A DNA stretch of 64,000 bases from Montifringilla adamsi (taxonomy: Eukaryota > Chordata > Aves > Passeriformes > Passeridae), in the NCBI GenBank assembly GCA_017590115.1, contig JAGGNK010008226.1:9036567-9100566 (forward strand). The letters run 5' to 3'. This document shows, one piece after another, positions 57,410-64,000 of this stretch (position 1 is its first letter; every line of letters begins with the position of its first letter). The notes below the pieces were generated by a model. It saw only the letters and a program-made list of their open reading frames with translations. It did not search any database and was not told where the DNA came from. Position numbers and translations under genes: made by a program.

Positions 57410-59860
57410 TCTTTTTCCTTGCCGGTTTCTGGTGCCTACATGCAAGATCTCTCCATGCCCAAAGAAAGTATTTAAACCCTCCTGACACTTACATGACAGC
57501 TAACAGTCACTCCCTAGGTTTTGACCCGACTTTGTGATAAGCCTGTGTTCTTCACATACTGTTTCTTCACAGTAGACAGAACAGGATCAGATTAGAGGTT
57601 TTTTTAAGTAACCTGATAGCTCTCTGGAAAGAGTAATCAAACTGTAGATAATAGAGATTGAAGCAAAGCTTACATGGTTTACCGGAATTATTTGACAACT
57701 GTTTTTATATTATGAAGTCAAGAGTTTTATTTTTTTCAAATGAAAAATAACTCAAATATTTCCATATGCTTATAAAAATTTTCCACATGCTTATGTCTAT
57801 GGCAATGCTGTACCATAAATTTGATGGATACTTGCAGTGTTTACCTTCTTCCTCTTCCCATATTTGCTCTTGAGAAGAAGTTTACAAAGGGTTAAAATAA
57901 ACTTTTCTTCTTTTCTGCTGTGTAGTAAACTATTTATGTTTAGTCACTTTGGAAACAATATTACCTGTTCCATATTTGTATCAGTGAATATTTTTTGTTG
58001 TGTAAATTGCTTTGCTGATTTTTTTTTTTTTTTTGCTGTATTTCCTTGCTCTTCTAAGCTACTGTTTTGTCACGATTGTCATAAAAATTGTGTTCAATAG
58101 CAAAGTAAGCATCTTTCAGGCTTAGGTTGAGTAATTCTTCAGCTGTTCTTACTGGACATTGTGTTACTAGGAATACAAAAGCAGTGGTGTTCTTATGGTT
58201 TTCTGCAGCATCTGGGGAAGAAAACATCTGAGAATCACTGTGCATGATACTCTGAAAAGTGAGTTCAAGATGTAGTGAAAAAAAAAGTAAAATAGTAGAA
58301 TTTATCACTTAAGGAATGAAATGCAGAATAAAAGACCATATTATGCCAGTATATTAATCCTTTCTTTGTCCAGATTCGAGTACTCTGTTCTCTACTCGTG
58401 TTCCGGACTCTCCCTTAGCTAGTGTGCAGCACTGTGTTTGGGCTAATCAAGGAGGTGGAGGAAGAGCAGTGGAAATCATTACATATATATGAGATAGGCT
58501 TGATATAAGGAAAGCAGGAGCATCCTATGCTGATGTCTTAGTGGCAGTGTAGTCTCAGGAATTGCTGCACTTCTCTCTTTCTGGTGCTAATATTCACTTG
58601 TATAGATGGACGGGTCAATTAGTCTCTGACCAGAATATTACCATGATCAAGCTGCTTGGCTTGGGGACAGGAATTGCAGCTTTGATCAGAAGGGGTGGCA
58701 AAACTGGAGCACCTCTGGTGCTAGAATTGTTCAGGGACAACTTGAGCATGACAGCAGATGGAGGAATGAGGTAGGTGCACTGCAAGTCTGTAAAATCATC
58801 ACTGGTATGAAGGTGAATAACCCCAGTCTCCACAAAGCTGGAAACTAGGAGAGTATTCAACTAGTTTTGATTGCTTTCTTGTCCTACCCATGTACTTTAT
58901 CTCAGCATCTGATGGACTGCTGTTCTACCTATGAGTTTTGTTTTATTTTAGTTATTTACCTATGTGATGTCTGGCAGTTGTACAACCTTCATTTGATGGA
59001 TGTAGGGAAACTGGAACAGAACTGGGATGCTGGTTATATCATCTTTATCTTAACAGCTGCTGTAACCTGACGTTTTGCGGCTCACTGCTCAAAACAGGTG
59101 GTAGAAGAAAGTAGCAATATTTGATTGAATCAAGAGTAAAGAGATGTTAGGTAGAAGGAAATGCTTGAAAGATTTTACTTAATCCTGTCTTGAGGTTTAT
59201 TAGTGGTTTAATCATGCTTGATTAAATTAACCTGTCCTTATGTTCCTCACTTAGAAAGTTTGATTAAAGCAGATACTCTGTGTGATTTTTTTTCTCTTTT
59301 TTTGTCTTTTTAATTAGCTGGGGAATAAAATATTTGCATAGAGATGTACTTGTGTTTCTTGCAATTATGTCTGGAATGCAGGTAGGTGGACTGAAGCATG
59401 TGTGCCTACACAAATGGTTATTACCATCAACATAGTTGTATGCTTTTTTTTGAAGATGGAGCTCTCTTTAGGATTACTGAAGGTTCACTACCTTTAACTG
59501 TCTGAAACCACAGTTTTACATTTCTCACTTTTTAGTATGCTTGCACAGTACACTAAGGTAAGTAACTGCTGACCACATAGGAAATCTAGAATTCCCTGCC
59601 ACTAATAAGGATCCTTCCATAAAAACTACTGGTTTCATGTAGCAAATGAAAGTACTGATTTATTTTGTATGCATTTTCTCTTACCAATTCGATACCTATT
59701 TGAGTATCTGAAAAAGAAAAGCAGCTCCTCAGTATCTGCAATGGTTATGGGGAACTTGTTGCTTTTTATTTGGAAGCACATTTTGTAGAAGTTGTAAATG
59801 CTAAAAATTGGCCAGGTGAGCTTAAAATGAGACCATTTCCATTTCTTCTTAGCTTTTCAA
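57410..59860. other. AT-rich DNA between CpG islands, no supported feature
   Basis: Possibly the first intron of a gene starting at 56.8 kb. Frames are short and unrecognised. Confidence 0.5.
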
Positions 59861-59861
59861 A

Positions 59862-59935
59862 ATGAATCACAATATTCTGTGTTGGAAGAGACCTACAAGG
59901 ATCAGCAAAGTCCACCTGCTGAAAGGCTTGACTTG
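59862..59935 (-). repeat. Short CR1 LINE 3' fragment
   Basis: Reversed CR1 tail: aatcacaatattctgtgttg, then gaagagacctacaaggatca and gtccacctgctga. Confidence 0.8.
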
Positions 59936-60814
59936 ATATAAAAAAGGGCTTGTCTTAATTAAAAAAAAAAAGAAAAAGAAAAAGTCATCTGTTGTGATGC
60001 ACCTTTAGTTACCATTCTGGGTTTTTTTTGTGAGTGACCAACATTCCTTTGTTGTCATTGGTTTTACTCTGCAGTTGCTAATAATTGGAGTGGGGAGGAG
60101 GGGAGAGCAGGGCTTATGTGCATTATGATGATTAAACCAAATTCCACTTCTGGCAAAGTAATGATCTCCAAATAGTCTTCTAATAAAGTGATGACCTTAT
60201 TTTTGCAGTATGGTTTTTTTTGTTGTTTGGGGTTTTTGGGGGGAGAAGGATGGGGAGAATCTTGTGGTTTTGGTATTTTTTCTTCTTTTTAGTGGGAGCT
60301 GGGGGAGTTGTTTAATTTCCCTTGTTTGGAGAGAGTGATATGTTAATGTCAGATAATTGTGAGTTTTCTATTTATTTTCTATTAATTCTTGAGACAGTGA
60401 AGTTTTTCCAAACGTCTTAAACTCCACTTCCCACCGCTTGAATATTCTTCATTCTTTGTGAAGTTTTCTCTGCAATTTTGACGCCTTAATTTAAGATTTT
60501 TTCCTGATCCCAGAAGGTGATGCTTACAATTTAAAAAACCAAACCAAAACTAAAAAATAAACAGCCCCCCAAACAAATAAACAAAAATAGCCCACATAAT
60601 AACTCCCTTGCAACAATATGGGAATTGATACTGTTGGGATTTGTTTGACTTCTAATAGGAATATAATAATGATAATATAGGTGAGGACAGGAAACAGTAT
60701 AACTAGTGTGTGAGTTAAACTGGAGGACTACGGTGGATTTGGTGGTGTCTTTGAAGATGAAAAGCTGTAGATTTGTGCTTTCTGCCAATTGCAGTGATGA
60801 GTGCTTGAAGATGA

Positions 60815-61718
60815 CACTGAGTTGGGCAGGGCAGGAGTGTTTATCTGCTGTTGTGCAGGAAGGCTCTCTAGAAGGATCTGGACAGGCTGAATTGATGGGC
60901 CAAGACCAGTGGTATGAGGGTCAACAAGGTGAAGTGCTGGTCCTGCCCGTGGGTGACAACAGCCCCATGGAGTGCTCCAGGCTGGGGGAAGAATGACAGG
61001 AAAGGGCCAGGTGTGCTGGTCAACTGGCTGAAAATGAGCCCAGGTGACAAAGAACACCAATGGCATCTGGCTTGTATCAGCCATGGTGTGGCCACATGCC
61101 CAGGTTAGTGATCATTGCCCTTCACTGGGCACTGGTGAGGCCTACAGCTTTAATCTTGAAGCCAGTTTTGTAAGAAGGACAGTGAGGGACTAGAGCGTGT
61201 CCAGAGTAGGGAATGGAGCTAGGGAAGGGTGTGGAGCACAAGTCTCATGAGGAGAAGCTGAGGCAGCTGAGGGGGTACAGCCTGAACAAAAGGAGGCTCA
61301 GGGGGAAAACTTCTTGCTCTGTACCATCCTCCCTGACAGGAGAATGCAGCCAGGTGGGAGTCTGGCTCTGTTCCCCCGGAACCAGTAACAGGATGAGAGG
61401 AAATGGCCTCAAGAAGTGCCAAGGGAGGTTCAGGTTGGATATTAGGAAAAACGTCTTCACAGAAACTGGCACCCTTTCACTGCTCACAGCAGTGGTAGAG
61501 TCACCGTCCCTGGAGGGATGTAGAGCACCCGGCAGTGCCCCTGGCAGTGCTTTTCCTGGCTGTGTAGGTGTGACACTTAGGGTTGGATTAGGGCCACCAC
61601 GGTTGTGGATTGGCTGCATCCAAGGCCACTGCAGGCAGGGATTGGTGGACTTGATGGCATTAGGCTTGTGGTTGGACTCAGTAATGTTAAAGGTGTTTTC
61701 CAAATTCCTAAATGTGTG
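60815..61718 (+). repeat. CR1 LINE fragment, about 900 bp
   Basis: Sense CR1 sequence including gtcaacaaggtgaagtgctg, gagaagctgaggcagctgag, tcaggttggatattaggaaa and gttggactcagtaatgttaa. A long frame at 61,213-61,839 is a by-product that runs into the LTR. Confidence 0.9.
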
Positions 61719-61722
61719 CAGG

Positions 61723-62556
61723 TGTGAAATACAAAGCTATGTTTTGTGTCAGGTACATACAGGCAACGTGTCTATCTGTGATTGTGATATGTGTGGAAAC
61801 CGACCATGGGACAGTTATAAAGACAATTCTAATACATAACTGAGGAAGTAAAGCATGGAAGAAGGCCTTTGAACCTATCCTTTGTTTGCAATTAACCTTT
61901 TAAGTCTTAAGTTGATTTAGTAGCATTCAAATTAAAGCTTTAAGGATGTTGCTGTTTGACAGGAACTTTCTGCTTCTAGCTAAAAAAAGTTTTGCAATAA
62001 TAACCTTTTGAAGTATAATTTTAGAATATTGCTTGTAGTAAGGATCTTTGAAACTATAGTTTTAGAATAAATAAAAAGGAAATATGCTTATCTCGACGCC
62101 TTAATAAAATATTGAAAAGCAGCTTGAGAAAGGAAGATGAACATCAACTCAAGGATTGATATTTTCAACCAAGGGAAGCTGGACATCACTGTTATGAGAT
62201 TTACAGTCCTCGCAATTAAAAGGTGAACCCGCATCTGGAATCTGGACCTCACCAGCTGGGAGACTTCTTTTGGAAGCCAGACCCCACCATCTGGGGATCC
62301 TCTTTTCTGAGATACATCCTGAGAAAAACTAAATCACAATAGTGTATAGAATTGTGATGTAAAAATTTGGAATAGAAACTGCTGAGAAAGCTTATGAGTA
62401 CCCCTATAAATATCTGTAAGCCCCAACTATTGGTGCGCAGTTGGAGGGAAACTTCCCCCGCTGTACCGAGCGCTGTATTGCTCATACTTTACCATATTAA
62501 TTAATAAATTGATAGCTGCTTGAATATTGGCCTAGTCAAGCTTCTCATTTATAACA
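61723..62556 (+). mobile_element. Solo LTR of an endogenous retrovirus, 834 bp
   Basis: Begins TGTGAAATAC and ends CTCATTTATAACA, with TG...CA termini, and is flanked on both sides by CAGG (61,719-61,722 and 62,557-62,560), a 4-bp target duplication. Inside are a TATA-like ctataaatatc at about 62,404 and AATAAA near 62,503, in the order expected for U3-R-U5 on the plus strand. No primer-binding site, internal genes or second LTR follow, so it is a recombined solo copy. It sits between two CR1 fragments. Confidence 0.82.
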
Positions 62557-62574
62557 CAGGTGACACCTACTGTG

Positions 62575-63040
62575 TGCGGTTCTGGCATCATAAGTAAGAT
62601 ACAGAGCTATTGGAGAGCATCCAAAAGAGGGCTACAAAGATGGTGACAGGTCTCCAGGGAAAGCCATATGAGGAGCTGTTGAGCACACTTGGCTTGTTCG
62701 GTCTGGAGGAGTCTGAGGGGAGACATCACACTGCAGCTTCCTCCCAAGGGGCAGGGGAAGGACAAGACAATGACCTCTGCTCTCTGTGACCAGTGACAGG
62801 ACCTGAGAAAACCGCTGGAGCTGTGTCAAGGGAGGTTTAGGATGCACATCAGGAAAAGGTTCTTTCCCTAGAGGTGGTCAAGCACTGGTCATGGGCCCAA
62901 GGCTGACAGAGCTCAGGAAGCATTTGGACAACTCTCAGGCATGTGGTGTGATGGTTGGGGCTGTCCTGTGCAGGGCCAGGAGCTGGACTTCATGATTCCT
63001 GTGGGTCCTTCAGTACTCAGGATATTCTATGGTTCTAAAT
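62575..63040 (+). repeat. CR1 LINE 3' end
   Basis: Includes gagggctacaaagatggtga, catcaggaaaaggttctttc and caaggctgacagagctcagg, and ends with attctatggttct. Closely related to the 32.7-33.2 kb copy. Confidence 0.93.
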
Positions 63041-63379
63041 TACCCCGACCCTTAATTTAGTAGTGGATTCAAATGGGATATGGGAGCTAAGTGGAGAGCA
63101 AAGCCAGCACTCTTGCACTTGTGAAGAGGTTTGGGCTGCAGTGGAGAAAAGAAAGGATGTAAACGGCCTAAGGAGCTAAAGCCAGTCTCAGAAGATTGGC
63201 TGCAGACCCCTTTCATCTGCTGGGCACCCGACTGCAAACGTGTGAGAGCGAGGAGAACCGAGGTTAAGGGAGGCCGCTGTGGGAGATGGCTCAGCAGTTT
63301 GTGCTTTGGGTAGGGCTGTCTGAACTAGTCTGGGGCTAGACTAAACAGTTGTTAATGCTGTAATTTACAAAGGCCAGGA

Positions 63380-63800
63380 TTTTGTGCTGCAACGTGGAGC
63401 GGAGTTACATCATCCACCAGTAGCGCCGGGGGGAAGGAGCGCGGGCGGGGACGGCGAGGCGGCGGTCTGTGACGTGAGGCGGCTGCTGCCGCTGCGGCCG
63501 CGGATTGGCTGCGGCCGAGGCCGCTCCGGGCGGGGATTGGTTGCGGTGGGTCAGCGGGACCGCGGCGGCGGGAGCGCGCCCGTGTGTGGGTGGGGTCCGT
63601 GCGCGTGCTGCTGCGTGGGCTCGCGGCGGTGCGGAGCGCGCGGGGTCCGGAAGCCCCGGGGAGAGCGGCGCGGCCCTCGGGCACCGCGCCGCAGGGAGGC
63701 CGCTGAGGGCCCGGGCCTGCCGCCGGTGCTGCTGCTCTACCGCCCCTCCTGTGCTGCAGGACTCATTTATAGGCTGGATCTGGCAGAATAGAACACCAGG
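63380..63800. promoter_or_regulatory. CpG island with paired CCAAT boxes and a CRE-like site
   Basis: CpG-rich block with TGACGTGA at 63,470-63,477 and two ATTGG motifs (CCAAT boxes on the minus strand) at 63,504-63,508 and 63,536-63,540, 32 bp apart. It probably marks a transcription start, but direction and gene are unclear. Downstream sequence to 64,000 holds a 146-codon plus-strand frame from 63,505 without a recognised family. Confidence 0.6.
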
Positions 63801-64000
63801 CTCCTGCAGGTACTGCCCTGTAAGGCACTCGGAGGGGTTCCGAGGCCAGGACAAGGTGCTGCTCTGCTACGCCAGGCAGTGCTGCCGTGACCGCACTGTA
63901 CTGCTGGGATGCGTTCTTGAGAGAAAGGAATCGCATAGTACTTGATGCTTTGAATTGCCGCTTCTCTGCGCGTGTACCCTCTGCAGAACCCGGGTGAACC

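Noticed and set aside
61213..61839. 208-codon plus-strand frame
   Set aside because: It lies within a CR1 fragment and runs into the LTR, so it is repeat-derived and non-functional.
63505..63945. 146-codon frame starting in the right-hand CpG island
   Set aside because: Alanine/arginine-rich translation of CpG-rich DNA with no recognised domain; more likely a leader region. Kept only as part of the island entry.

Overview
The window is nuclear DNA from a bird. It has two intron-rich vertebrate genes, many CR1-type LINE fragments (several ending in the CR1 tail attctatgattct), one solo retroviral LTR, and no Alu or L1 sequence that I recognise. The species cannot be fixed from the sequence alone.

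Left half, positions 1-35,444, minus strand: the 5' part of CFAP46 (FAP46/TTC40), a TPR-rich protein of the C1d projection of the ciliary central pair. I resolved 24 coding exons with GT/AG borders. Their lengths sum to 3,267 nt, exactly 1,089 codons, with every phase matching; the rest of the gene lies beyond position 1. Intron 22 holds a striking minisatellite: 53 full 42-bp units plus a partial one, 71% GC, with 51 interior units that look identical. Introns and flanks carry CR1 remnants on both strands.

Middle, 35,445-40,542: a 5.1-kb intergenic interval with a CpG island over CFAP46 exon 1, two related GAAGA microsatellites about 400 bp apart, an unassigned GC-rich block near 37.4-38.1 kb, and a short Sp1/NRF1/YY1-type promoter just before the next gene.

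Right-centre, 40,543-54,307, plus strand: TCTN3 (tectonic-3), a ciliary transition-zone and Hedgehog-signalling protein. I resolved thirteen coding exons giving 519 residues from signal peptide to stop. The family's Cys-rich block should follow the signal peptide but is not found, yet exons 1 and 2 still join in frame. A TCTN3 intron contains two adjacent near-perfect palindromes (17-bp and 42-bp arms), the most unusual small-scale structure in the window.

Right end, 54,308-64,000: the TCTN3 3' region with two candidate poly(A) signals, two CpG islands that look like promoters (56.76-57.4 kb, followed by a GAGCC-rich repeat, and 63.38-63.8 kb with paired CCAAT boxes), and between them CR1 copies flanking an 834-bp solo LTR with a 4-bp target duplication. 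No coding exon of a further gene could be identified there. CFAP46 and TCTN3 are divergent neighbours that both serve cilia, but 5 kb separates them, so a shared core promoter is unlikely.
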